Both the position numbers and the translations under genes were made by a program. Below are positions 9,105 to 18,505 of a stretch of 64,000 nucleotides of DNA, one piece after another (position 1 is the stretch's first letter; every line of letters starts with the position of its first letter). Origin of the DNA: Rhizobium esperanzae (GTDB lineage Bacteria; Pseudomonadota; Alphaproteobacteria; Rhizobiales; Rhizobiaceae); assembly GCF_002204185.1 (NCBI RefSeq), contig NZ_MXPU01000010.1:124001-188000 (forward strand). Direction: 5' to 3'. Below the pieces are notes generated by a model. The model ran no database searches, was not told the DNA's origin, and saw nothing but the letters and a program-made list of their open reading frames with translations.

Positions 9105-10286
9105 TTGCAGCACAAGAGCGACGTCATCGTCATCGGCGCCGGAGCCGCCGGCATGATGGCGGCCATTCGCGCGGGCAAACGCGGCCGCTCGGTCGTGGTC
9201 CTCGACCATGCGAAGGCGCCTGGCGAGAAGATCCGCATATCGGGCGGCGGCCGCTGCAATTTCACCAATATCCATGCCGAACCGAAGAATTTCCTGTCCG
9301 CCAATCCGCATTTCTGCAAGTCGGCGCTCGCCCGTTTCACGCCCGCCGACTTCATCGCCATGGTCGACCGGCACGGCATTGCCTGGCACGAAAAGACGCT
9401 CGGCCAGCTTTTCTGTGACGACAGCGCCAAGGACGTCATCCGCATGCTGCTCGATGAGATGCGCGCGGCCGGCGCGGCGCTGCATCTCAACACCGAAATA
9501 TCCGGCGTCGAACGGAGGGAGGCGGACTTCCGCGTCTCCACGGGCGAAGGCGTCTTCGAGGCATCCTCTCTCATCGTGGCAACCGGCGGCAAATCGATCC
9601 CGAAGATGGGCGCCACCGGCTTTGCCTATCGTCTCGCCGAGCAGTTCGGCCTGGCCGTGCTCGAAACCCGTCCCGGCCTCGTGCCGCTGACGCTCGATCC
9701 CGGCCTGCTCGCAAGCATTGCACCGCTTGCCGGCATTTCGGCTCCGGCCGAAATCCGCCATGGCCGCACCGCCTTCCGCGAAGCGCTGCTGTTTACCCAT
9801 CGGGGTTTGAGCGGCCCCGCCATCCTGCAGATCTCCTCCTACTGGCGGGAGGGCGATGAAATCGTCGTTGCGATCGAGCCGGATATCGACATATCAGCGC
9901 ATTTGAAGGCGGCAAAGCAGCTGAATGGCCGCCAGTCGGCCCACACAGCTCTCGGCGATATCCTGCCGAAGCGGCTGGCCCAGTTTCTCGTCGAGCGGGA
10001 AAAGATCGCCGGCAATATGGCCGATCTGCCCGACAAGGCGCTGCAGCGGCTGGCCGCCAGCGCCCAGACCTGGATCGTCAAACCGTCCGGCTCAGAAGGT
10101 TATCGCACCGCCGAAGTGACGCTCGGCGGTATCGATACGGCAGCGCTCGATTCCCGCAGCATGGAAACAAAGTCCGTTCCCGGCCTTTATTTCGTCGGTG
10201 AATGCGTCGACGTCACCGGCTGGCTCGGCGGCTATAATTTCCAATGGGCCTGGGCCTCCGGTTTTGCCGCTGGCGAATGCGCATAG
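9105..10286 (+). CDS. HI0933/YhiN family flavoprotein (NAD(P)/FAD-dependent oxidoreductase)
   Basis: A 393-residue flavoprotein of the BaiN/HI0933 group. The dinucleotide motif VIVIGAGAAGMMAAIRAGKRG (about 7-27) is followed by the hallmark ISGGGRCNFTN (about 45-55) and a C-terminal GLYFVGECVDVTGWLGGYNFQWAWASG block that closes the FAD site. The start appears to be TTG at 9105, because no ATG lies between it and the Rossmann strand. Members of this family have few defined substrates. The gene is single, divergent from puuA, and no pathway link is visible. Confidence 0.85.
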   Translation: MQHKSDVIVIGAGAAGMMAAIRAGKRGRSVVVLDHAKAPGEKIRISGGGRCNFTNIHAEPKNFLSANPHFCKSALARFTPADFIAMVDRHGIAWHEKTLGQLFCDDSAKDVIRMLLDEMRAAGAALHLNTEISGVERREADFRVSTGEGVFEASSLIVATGGKSIPKMGATGFAYRLAEQFGLAVLETRPGLVPLTLDPGLLASIAPLAGISAPAEIRHGRTAFREALLFTHRGLSGPAILQISSYWREGDEIVVAIEPDIDISAHLKAAKQLNGRQSAHTALGDILPKRLAQFLVEREKIAGNMADLPDKALQRLAASAQTWIVKPSGSEGYRTAEVTLGGIDTAALDSRSMETKSVPGLYFVGECVDVTGWLGGYNFQWAWASGFAAGECA

Positions 10287-10431
10287 AGATATCCGGTATA
10301 AGGATTCAAGACTTCTTAAGAGAGGTGCGCCATCCTGTCTCAATTGCCGGCTCACAAAGCTTTTCCCAAATTAAGCTTTACCGGCAGGCCTTTTTGTTGG
10401 ACTGTTGTGTCATAAGAGTGAGGTTTCGAGC

Positions 10432-10575
10432 ATGAATAGAAACGCACGACGCGCCCGCGCCATCGCAATCGCCCAGGCAAAACCCGACGCCCGCACGGCC
10501 AGCCTACGATACCTGATGCTTGCAGCCGGCGCGACTGCCGCCAGCCTGGCGCTGCTGCTCGCTCACCTCATCTGA
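10432..10575 (+). CDS. 47-residue single-span membrane peptide
   Basis: An ATG-initiated ORF with GAGG upstream encodes a basic N-terminus (MNRNARRARAIAIAQ), then a hydrophobic segment (about 28-47) rich in Ala and Leu and ending HLI. The layout of positive residues before one hydrophobic helix fits a small inner-membrane protein with its N-terminus inside. It stands alone between the flavoprotein and the chemoreceptor. No family recognised. Confidence 0.5.
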   Translation: MNRNARRARAIAIAQAKPDARTASLRYLMLAAGATAASLALLLAHLI

Positions 10576-10885
10576 TCCGGCCCGCGCGTCTGAAAGCAAA
10601 CTTGCCGGCCCCCGATCGCGACACTGCGGCCGCGCCGCGCATAATTTGCAATTGTTTCACCGCCTTGGCTTTACGTCCACCGCTTATCTGAAAATTAATA
10701 TCTAATCTGACACTATTGCCCGCGATTATTTGGGCGTTTCCAACTCTGTTTGGACATGAACCGGCAATGACTGCCGCCTGGCCTCCAGGTTCCCTGATGG
10801 AAATAGAATAGTTTCGATGTGCACTCGGCTGGCGCGCCTTATGGCTGCCCGCGGGAGGAGTAGTGTATGAAAGGCCCGGAACGCC
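10576..10885. other. Gene-free stretch upstream of the first chemoreceptor
   Basis: About 310 nt with no convincing ORF. It includes an AT-rich section around 10675-10730 in otherwise GC-rich sequence and should hold the promoter of the chemoreceptor gene. No operator or hairpin could be singled out. Confidence 0.5.
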
Positions 10886-13417
10886 ATGTTGATTGACAAG
10901 ATTCTTTCCCGTTTCAGGATCAAGACCAAGGTTTTGATCTTCGTTCTGCCCTTTGTCGTCACCATTTCGGCGGTGGGCTTGACCGGCCTTTATGCATCCG
11001 GGCTTCTCCAGGGCCGCATGGAAATATCCAACAGCGTGCTGCAGTCGCTGAGCGGGTTCAAGGATCTCTACGGTTCGATGGACGATTTCCTGCGCATCAC
11101 GAGCCCGCAGGCGCGCGACAAGCTGCTGTCGGATCTGAAAACCCAGCAGGGCGTGCTCGACCAGACGCTGGATCAGGTCGGGGAAGAGGCCGCCGGCCGC
11201 GACAGTCTTGCCGAGGCATCGAGTCGCACCAAGGGTATTTCGGGCGTCGTCGACAAGCTCTGGGGGCTGCACGAGCAGGAGCAGAAGCTGCACGATCAGA
11301 TCGACGCGGCTCAGAAGAGCCTGATCAGCACCCGCTTCACGGTCTCCTATCAGGCCGATGAACTGCAGACCGCGCTTCAACGCGACGAAGGCGCCGCAAC
11401 CATCACGCTGCGTACTGCCGACCGCCTGCTGAAGGGCGGCGATTTCCTCGGCAGCGTCGCCAGCGGTTACGGCAAGCCGCAGACGCCTGAGGAAAAGATC
11501 GCCTACATCAAGGAACAGCTGCCGGAGATCATGAAGTCTCAGCGACTGATCGCCATCTCGGTTCCGACCAACCAGAAGAATGTCATCGACTCGCTGGCTG
11601 CGACGATCGACAGCATCAAGACGATCGCTGAGATGCCCAGCCCGACGGAGGAAAACATCACCGAGCTCGGTCGTCTCGTGTCCCGCTTCCGCCAGACCTC
11701 GACCTATACGCAGCTGACCGCGACGCAGAAGATGCGTGAGGCGACACAGCGTTTCGCCGAACTCGAAGGCCGCATCGCCCAGACCAATTCCGTCCTTCAG
11801 GATACGCGGCGTCTCGAAAATTCCGTCTATGCGCTGCAGATCGTCCTTTCCGATTTCCTCGCCAATTCAAGCAAGGAAAATCTCGTCCGTCTGCAGCAGC
11901 AGACCGGCACGCTCGGCAAGGACATGGAGGTGCTGACCACCAGCGCCAAGGGTATGGGCTTTGCCGAAGGCATATCGGACGCGATCAAGCCGGCGCTCGA
12001 TGCCATCTCCGGCGGCGGTTCGAAGATCGTCGATACGATCGGCGAGCGCGTGACCGCCTATGCCGCGGCGCGACAGGAACTCGATGGGATCTGGAAGAAG
12101 CTCACCGATTTCGCCGAACTGCAGAAGCAGACGGCTGGCACCGAGCGCACCCAGGCAAACAGCATCTCCGTCATGACCACCGGCCTCGGCATCCTTCTGT
12201 CGATCCTCGGCGGCATCGCCCTGGTACTGACGCTGCAGCGGCCGATCAGTCAGATCACCGGCGCCATGCGCCGCATCGCCGAAGGCGCGCTGGATACCAG
12301 CATAACAGGCGAGCAGCGCCACGACGAAATCGGCGACATGGCCCGGGCGCTCGGCATCTTCAAGGAAAATGCCATCTCGAAGATCCGCATCGAGGAACAG
12401 AGCGATGAAGAGCGCGCTGCCGCCGAACATGAGCGCCAGCGCAACGATGCCGAAAAGCGCGAGATGGACCGCCAGATCGAATTCGCGGTCAACGCGCTTG
12501 CGGCCGGCCTCGAGCGTATGTCGCAGGGCGATATCTCGACGACGATCGAAACGCCCTTCATCGGCCGTCTCGAACAGCTGCGTCAGGATTTCAACGGGTC
12601 CATGCTGCGCCTGCAGGCGACGATGAGCCAGATCCGCGACAACGTCGAATTGATCCAAGGCAACGGCAACCAGATGGCCCGGTCGGCCGAGGATCTTTCC
12701 AAGCGCACGGAACAGCAGGCCGCTTCGCTCGAAGAGACCGCGGCTGCCGTCGATCAGATCACCGTCACCGTCCGCTCGTCGGCCGAACGCGCCAAGGATG
12801 CCGACCAGATCGTCCGCCAGGCCAAGCGCAGCGCCGACGACTCCGCCGTCGTCGTCAGCAATGCGATCGACGCCATGGGCCGCATCGAGGAAGCCTCGCG
12901 TCAGATCGAGCAGATCATCGGCGTCATCGACGAGATTGCCTTCCAGACCAATTTGCTGGCGCTCAACGCCGGCATCGAAGCGGCGCGCGCCGGCGAGGCC
13001 GGCAAGGGCTTCGCGGTCGTCGCCATGGAAGTCCGCGAACTTGCCCAGCGCTCCGCCGCCGCCGCGCAGGAGATCAAGGGTCTGATCAACAAGTCGACCA
13101 ACGAGGTCAGCTCCGGCTCGCAATTCGTCCAGGAAACCGGCACGGTGCTTGCGAAGATCAGCGCCCAGATCGTCACGATCAGCCAGCATGTCGAGATGAT
13201 CGCCCGCGCCAGCCACGATCAGTCCAACGCGCTGCAGAGCGTCAACTCGACAGTCAATCAGATGGACCAGATGACGCAGAAGAACGCCGCCATGGTCGAG
13301 GAGACCACTGCCGCCAGCCGCGAACTGGCCGACGAGGCCGACGCGCTGCGCCGTCTCATCCAGCAGTTCAAGATTGATGGCGGGGTGGGCGAAACGCAGG
13401 TCTACCGCGCCGCCTGA
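10886..13417 (+). CDS. Methyl-accepting chemotaxis protein with large helical sensor domain
   Basis: An 843-residue transmembrane chemoreceptor. TM1 lies at about 15-38 (VLIFVLPFVVTISAVGLTGLY). A predicted periplasmic domain of about 390 residues follows, rich in Gln, Glu, Ala and Leu and probably all-helical. TM2 is at about 428-450 with HAMP directly after (PISQITGAMRRIAEGALD). The signalling domain has the conserved hairpin tip [31 protein letters not shown] at about 682. The C-terminus (ETQVYRAA) lacks a CheR-docking pentapeptide. The sensor is longer than the usual four-helix bundle and may be a double bundle of HBM type (inference). Ligand unknown. Confidence 0.92.
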   Translation: MLIDKILSRFRIKTKVLIFVLPFVVTISAVGLTGLYASGLLQGRMEISNSVLQSLSGFKDLYGSMDDFLRITSPQARDKLLSDLKTQQGVLDQTLDQVGEEAAGRDSLAEASSRTKGISGVVDKLWGLHEQEQKLHDQIDAAQKSLISTRFTVSYQADELQTALQRDEGAATITLRTADRLLKGGDFLGSVASGYGKPQTPEEKIAYIKEQLPEIMKSQRLIAISVPTNQKNVIDSLAATIDSIKTIAEMPSPTEENITELGRLVSRFRQTSTYTQLTATQKMREATQRFAELEGRIAQTNSVLQDTRRLENSVYALQIVLSDFLANSSKENLVRLQQQTGTLGKDMEVLTTSAKGMGFAEGISDAIKPALDAISGGGSKIVDTIGERVTAYAAARQELDGIWKKLTDFAELQKQTAGTERTQANSISVMTTGLGILLSILGGIALVLTLQRPISQITGAMRRIAEGALDTSITGEQRHDEIGDMARALGIFKENAISKIRIEEQSDEERAAAEHERQRNDAEKREMDRQIEFAVNALAAGLERMSQGDISTTIETPFIGRLEQLRQDFNGSMLRLQATMSQIRDNVELIQGNGNQMARSAEDLSKRTEQQAASLEETAAAVDQITVTVRSSAERAKDADQIVRQAKRSADDSAVVVSNAIDAMGRIEEASRQIEQIIGVIDEIAFQTNLLALNAGIEAARAGEAGKGFAVVAMEVRELAQRSAAAAQEIKGLINKSTNEVSSGSQFVQETGTVLAKISAQIVTISQHVEMIARASHDQSNALQSVNSTVNQMDQMTQKNAAMVEETTAASRELADEADALRRLIQQFKIDGGVGETQVYRAA

Positions 13418-13439
13418 TCAGGCACGATCTATCCATTGG

Positions 13440-13466
13440 AACGGCCCCGACTATCCGGGGCCGTTT
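13440..13466 (+). terminator. Rho-independent terminator after the first chemoreceptor
   Basis: ACGGCCCCG (13441-13449) and CGGGGCCGT (13456-13464) form a perfect stem with a 6-nt loop, followed by TTT. It lies 23 nt after the stop codon and separates the two chemoreceptor genes. Confidence 0.8.
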
Positions 13467-13647
13467 GCATTTCCCTCAAGCCCCGATAGGCCGCATTGGC
13501 AGGCTCTAAGACTTCGAGACACTCGCGCTAGGCCGATTCGAAACACCGGGAAACCGGGGAGATGAATATCTCGGCCACCCCAGATTTACGGAAAATTTTC
13601 CTTAACGCTTTTCCTCTAATTTAGCCTCGTTGCCGCCGGGGGTTTCG

Positions 13648-15495
13648 ATGCTGCGCTTTTTCTCTACATCTATCATCCGTCAGATCGTTGCGATCACGCT
13701 GTTTTTGCTGGCGATCAGCACGGCCGCCATCGTCGGCGTGACTTATTACAATCTGAGCCGGCATGTGATGGACGGGGCCGTCTCCGACGCCAGGGACGCG
13801 ACCCGGGCGATGGCTGTCCTCTACGGTGCTGCCGATCAGGCGGCAAAGATCGAGCTGAAGAACAATCAGCTTGGAGCCGTCACGGAAGACGCCATTCCGG
13901 CCCTTGCCGACCATTCGCTGGTCGACCGTACGGCGCAATCGATTGCAGGCGTAGCGACGATCTTCCAGAAGCAGGGCGGCGACTATGTCCGCATCTCGAC
14001 CAATCTCAAGAAGGAAAACGGTGAGCGCGCGGTCGGCACCAAGCTCGCCGCCGATCATCCCGCCCAGCCGGTTCTCGCCAAGGGCGAGGCCTATTATGGT
14101 CCGGCGCAACTTTTCGGCCGCAGCTTCATGACCGGTTATTTCCCCATCAAGAGCGCAGCGAACGCCAATGTCGGCCTTCTCTTCATCGGCATCCCGATGG
14201 AAGTCTACTACGAACGCCTGAATGAACTGCAGATGCTGGTTCTGGGCGTCGGCCTCATTGTCATGCTGCTCGTCGGTGTTCTCGCCTATTATACGATCCG
14301 CCTGTCGGTGCGGCCTCTGCAGGCGCTGACCGCGAGCGTCCACTCGATCTCCTCGGGTAATCTCGAGGGAGATATTCCATGCGCCGAGAAGAAGAATGAG
14401 TTCGGTGAAATCGGCCGGGCCCTGGCGCTCTTCCGAGACAGCGCTCGCGCCAGGCGAGATCTGGAAACGCAGGCGGCCGAACAGCGTGCCTTGAGTGATG
14501 CCGAACGCGCCCGCAACGATGCCGACAAGCGCTCGCTCGACAGCCAGATCGATTTTGCCGTCAGCCAGCTTGCCGCCGGTCTCGGGCGCCTGTCCCAGGG
14601 TGATGTCTCGCAAACGATCGGCACGCCCTTTATCGGCCGGCTGGAACAACTGCGCGTCGATTTCAACGCATCTCTGCTGCGGCTCCAGGATACGCTCTCC
14701 GGCATCCGCGACAGCGCCTCGACGATTCAACGCAACAGCAGCGCCGTTTCGGCCTCCGCCGGCGAGCTTTCCAAGCGCACCGAGGCGCAGGCGGCAAGCC
14801 TCGAGGAGACCGCCGCTGCGGTGGAGGAGATTACCGTCACAGTCCGCTCCTCCGCCGAGCGCGCCCGTGAAGCCAACGATGTCGTGGCCGCAACCAAGAA
14901 GACGGCCGACAATTCCGGCACCGTGGTCGGCGATGCCGTCGCCGCCATGGAGCGTATCGAAGGAGCCTCGCAGCGTATCGAGCAAATCATCGAGGTGATC
15001 GACGACATCGCCTTCCAGACCAATCTTCTGGCGCTCAATGCCGGCATCGAGGCGGCGCGGGCCGGCGAGGCCGGCAAGGGTTTTGCCGTCGTCGCCCAGG
15101 AAGTCCGCGAGCTCGCCCAGCGCTCGGCCGATGCGGCGCGCGAGATCAAGTCGCTGATCGAGACGTCGAGCCGTGAGGTGACGGTCGGATCGGAACTCGT
15201 TCAGAAGACCGGCAGCGTTCTTGCCTCGATCAGCCAGGAGATCATCGCGATCAGCGGCCATGTCGAGACCATCGCCACCGCGAGCCGTGATCAGTCGGCC
15301 GCGCTGCAGGAGGTTAACGGTTCAGTGAACGCCATGGACCAGATGACCCAGAAGAACGCGTCGATGGTTGCCGAGACGACGCAGGCAAGCCGGCTGCTTG
15401 CCGGCGAGGCCGATATACTGATGGCGCTGATCGAACGCTTCCGCATTGGCGGCGAGCCCGCGCCCGCTCACCTCGGCGCAAGGAAAGTCGCTTGA
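13648..15495 (+). CDS. Methyl-accepting chemotaxis protein with Cache-type sensor
   Basis: A 615-residue chemoreceptor. The ATG at 13648 is chosen over an in-frame TTG at 13630 because [16 protein letters not shown] begins the membrane signal directly. TM1 is at about 8-30. A predicted periplasmic Cache-like domain (about 31-195) has the family block [28 protein letters not shown] and a second strand set ending [13 protein letters not shown]2 is at about 196-218, then HAMP and a methylation/signalling domain with the conserved tip near 451. It is 70% alike in its cytoplasmic half, by eye, to the preceding receptor but has an unrelated sensor. No C-terminal CheR pentapeptide (ends LGARKVA). 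Confidence 0.92.
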   Translation: MLRFFSTSIIRQIVAITLFLLAISTAAIVGVTYYNLSRHVMDGAVSDARDATRAMAVLYGAADQAAKIELKNNQLGAVTEDAIPALADHSLVDRTAQSIAGVATIFQKQGGDYVRISTNLKKENGERAVGTKLAADHPAQPVLAKGEAYYGPAQLFGRSFMTGYFPIKSAANANVGLLFIGIPMEVYYERLNELQMLVLGVGLIVMLLVGVLAYYTIRLSVRPLQALTASVHSISSGNLEGDIPCAEKKNEFGEIGRALALFRDSARARRDLETQAAEQRALSDAERARNDADKRSLDSQIDFAVSQLAAGLGRLSQGDVSQTIGTPFIGRLEQLRVDFNASLLRLQDTLSGIRDSASTIQRNSSAVSASAGELSKRTEAQAASLEETAAAVEEITVTVRSSAERAREANDVVAATKKTADNSGTVVGDAVAAMERIEGASQRIEQIIEVIDDIAFQTNLLALNAGIEAARAGEAGKGFAVVAQEVRELAQRSADAAREIKSLIETSSREVTVGSELVQKTGSVLASISQEIIAISGHVETIATASRDQSAALQEVNGSVNAMDQMTQKNASMVAETTQASRLLAGEADILMALIERFRIGGEPAPAHLGARKVA

Positions 15496-15722
15496 GGAAC
15501 CCGGCCACGACTGCCGCAGGATTGCGCCGTAACATTGCGGCGCCTTCCTTTTGACACTGCCCGCTTGAGCATGAGGTCGAGCGAGGTCAGCCAAGCCGCG
15601 AAGCCAACGATGCTGCACTCTCCGAACTCGGCATAGAACCGCTCTTCATCCGCCTTGGAGCCGCTTGGCTTGCAGGAGTGCCGGTATCCGTGGACGCCGG
15701 CGATGGTGATCATGTCGAACAT
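15468..15722 (-). CDS. Hypothetical small protein overlapping the chemoreceptor 3' end
   Basis: An 84-residue ORF beginning [15 protein letters not shown] with an AAAGGAC ribosome site. It is preferred to the ATG 27 nt upstream. The first 55 residues ([23 protein letters not shown]) look protein-like; the tail is Arg/Ser/Gly-rich and runs 28 nt into the convergent chemoreceptor gene. It is divergent from the LysR gene, a common layout for a regulator and its target. No family recognised, and it may be spurious at its 3' end. Confidence 0.4.
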   Translation of the reverse strand: MFDMITIAGVHGYRHSCKPSGSKADEERFYAEFGECSIVGFAAWLTSLDLMLKRAVSKGRRRNVTAQSCGSRGRVPQATFLAPR

Positions 15723-15798
15723 GGCGATGTCCTTTCTGTTAGACATCACTTCATTTAGGCGTCAAAATTCTCTTCATAAACAGAGAAAATCCAGCTAT

Positions 15799-15818
15799 GT
15801 TTTTCATTAATGAAAAAC
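15799..15818. promoter_or_regulatory. 20-bp perfect palindrome over the LysR start codon
   Basis: GTTTTTCATTAATGAAAAAC reads the same on both strands, and the LysR ATG (15810-15812) is inside its right half. A dimeric regulator bound here would block initiation or transcription, so autorepression is a natural guess (inference). A second, weaker dyad TCTCT-N8-AGAGA lies just upstream. Confidence 0.6.
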
Positions 15819-16679
15819 GCGAATTGGGATTCCTATCAGCTTTTCCTGCAGGTCGCCCGGCTCGGCGGCTTGACGGGAGCGAGTGCTGCCAGCGGGCTCA
15901 GTCCCGCGACGGTCGGCCGGCGCATGCTCGATCTCGAGCAGGAGGTCGGCCGCGCCCTGTTTTCGCGCAGCCAGACCGGTTACCGGCTGACTGGGGATGG
16001 CCAGGCGCTGCTCGACCATCTTCAGGAAATGGAAGCCGCTGCCCGCAAGGTGGAGGCCTGGCGGCAATCCGGTGAGGGCGGCACGACCGTCAGGATCACC
16101 ACCGGCACCTGGCTCGCCTGGCTGCTGACCGAAAATTTCGCCGCAATCCGCATGCCGGGCGATGGCTTCGCCATTGCGCTCTCCATTGGCGAGGCGCGGG
16201 CGAGCCTTGCCTATCGTGAGAGCGATATCGGCATTCGTGCTTTCGAGCCGGAGGAGGCCAATCTGGCCGCACGCCAGCTCGGGGAGGTGGCCTATGCTGT
16301 CTATGCCAGACGCAACGCCGCCGAGACCGACGAGCGCTGGATCGCCGTCGGCGAGGAGGAGGCGATATCAGCCTATCTGCGCTGGCCGCACGCCCATGCC
16401 GCTGCTAACATCGTCGCCACCGTCAACCGGCCGCGTTCGCTGCCGGACCTGGTGCGCGCCGGCGCCGGCAAGACCGTGCTTCCCTGTTTCGTCGGCGATC
16501 TTCATCCGGAATTGCAGCGCCAGGGCGGCGAACTGCCGGAACTGCGTCACCGCCAATGGATCGTCATGAATGCCGAGGACCGTCATCGCCCCGAAATCCG
16601 TACCGTCGCCGACCGAATGACCAAGCTCATCCGAAGCTATGCCGATCTCTTCGCCGGAAAACGGCCGAGCCGCGGTTGA
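15810..16679 (+). CDS. LysR-family transcriptional regulator
   Basis: A 289-residue DNA-binding regulator. The winged helix-turn-helix lies at about 5-65 (YQLFLQVARLGGLTGASAASGLSPATVGRRMLDLE, then LFSRSQTGYRLTGDG). The effector-binding part (about 90-280) is compact and ends with basic residues. It matches the GcvA-like subgroup in spacing, but effector and targets are unknown. The start codon is embedded in a perfect palindrome. A divergent small ORF lies upstream; downstream a hairpin terminator ends the unit. Confidence 0.85.
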   Translation: MKNANWDSYQLFLQVARLGGLTGASAASGLSPATVGRRMLDLEQEVGRALFSRSQTGYRLTGDGQALLDHLQEMEAAARKVEAWRQSGEGGTTVRITTGTWLAWLLTENFAAIRMPGDGFAIALSIGEARASLAYRESDIGIRAFEPEEANLAARQLGEVAYAVYARRNAAETDERWIAVGEEEAISAYLRWPHAHAAANIVATVNRPRSLPDLVRAGAGKTVLPCFVGDLHPELQRQGGELPELRHRQWIVMNAEDRHRPEIRTVADRMTKLIRSYADLFAGKRPSRG

Positions 16680-16690
16680 AGTTTACGATG

Positions 16691-16725
16691 AAGCGCCCGC
16701 GCATCTCCGAGACACGCGGGCGTTT
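16691..16725 (+). terminator. Terminator after the LysR gene
   Basis: CGCCCGCG (16694-16701) pairs with CGCGGGCG (16715-16722), extended by AA/TT ends, with a 13-nt loop and a short T-run. It sits 12 nt after the LysR stop and faces the minus-strand small gene downstream of aceA. Confidence 0.65.
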
Positions 16726-16766
16726 CGATGAAGGGCGGCGACCCGAGGTCGCCCAGGCTATGCTTG

Positions 16767-17003
16767 TCAATGCCGGTTAGTGACGACGACCGGGATCAAC
16801 AGGTCGCCCCAATTGCCGTCGCCGCCGTGATGACGGGCCGAGCGCACCAGTTCGACCGAAACGCCGGCATCGACGGCTTTCATGACCGACTGGTTCAGCC
16901 GATGCAGGTCGTTGGCGAGCATGCGGATCGTCGTCTGCTGATCCTCGCTCATGCTGGTGGTCTGCTCTTCGGCCCGTTCCCGGACGCGTGAAATGGATGC
17001 CAT
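16767..17003 (-). CDS. 78-residue protein co-transcribed with isocitrate lyase
   Basis: From the ATG at 17003, which has a strong GAGGAGG ribosome site, the ORF encodes MASISRVRERAEEQTTSMSE and on to VVVTNRH. The sequence is hydrophilic and probably helical in its first 50 residues (RMLANDLHRLNQSVMKAVD), with a Gly/His-rich RHHGGDGNWGDLL segment after. A longer frame upstream is excluded because it runs through aceA. It starts 20 nt after the aceA stop, so it should share the aceA transcript. No family recognised. Confidence 0.65.
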   Translation of the reverse strand: MASISRVRERAEEQTTSMSEDQQTTIRMLANDLHRLNQSVMKAVDAGVSVELVRSARHHGGDGNWGDLLIPVVVTNRH

Positions 17004-17023
17004 GGTCTTGTCCTCCTCTTCGC

Positions 17024-18313
<1,290 letters not shown>

Positions 18314-18453
18314 GCTGATCTCCTCACTAAAAACTGACGTCAGGGGTGTTGATGACAAGATTGACAATATCGCGCGGAATTGCCAGAAAAAGCTTTGATT
18401 TCCTGGGCAGAAACAGGTTAAGATGACGAGGATTGACAGAGTGGCGCTGTGAA

Positions 18454-18471
18454 TTTGTAAAATTTTGTAAA
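18454..18471. promoter_or_regulatory. TTTGTAAA direct repeats in the aceA-regulator promoter region
   Basis: TTTGTAAA occurs at 18454-18461 and again at 18464-18471, a period of exactly 10 bp, so both copies face the same side of the helix. They lie 35-52 nt before the start of the divergent regulator gene and about 140 nt from aceA. The related RamB regulators of isocitrate lyase genes bind TTTGCAAA-like boxes (established for actinobacteria), so these are good candidate operators. Confidence 0.5.
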
Positions 18472-18505
18472 CGTTGGCGCCGCTTGCCTGTCAAAGGGTG
18501 TGACA

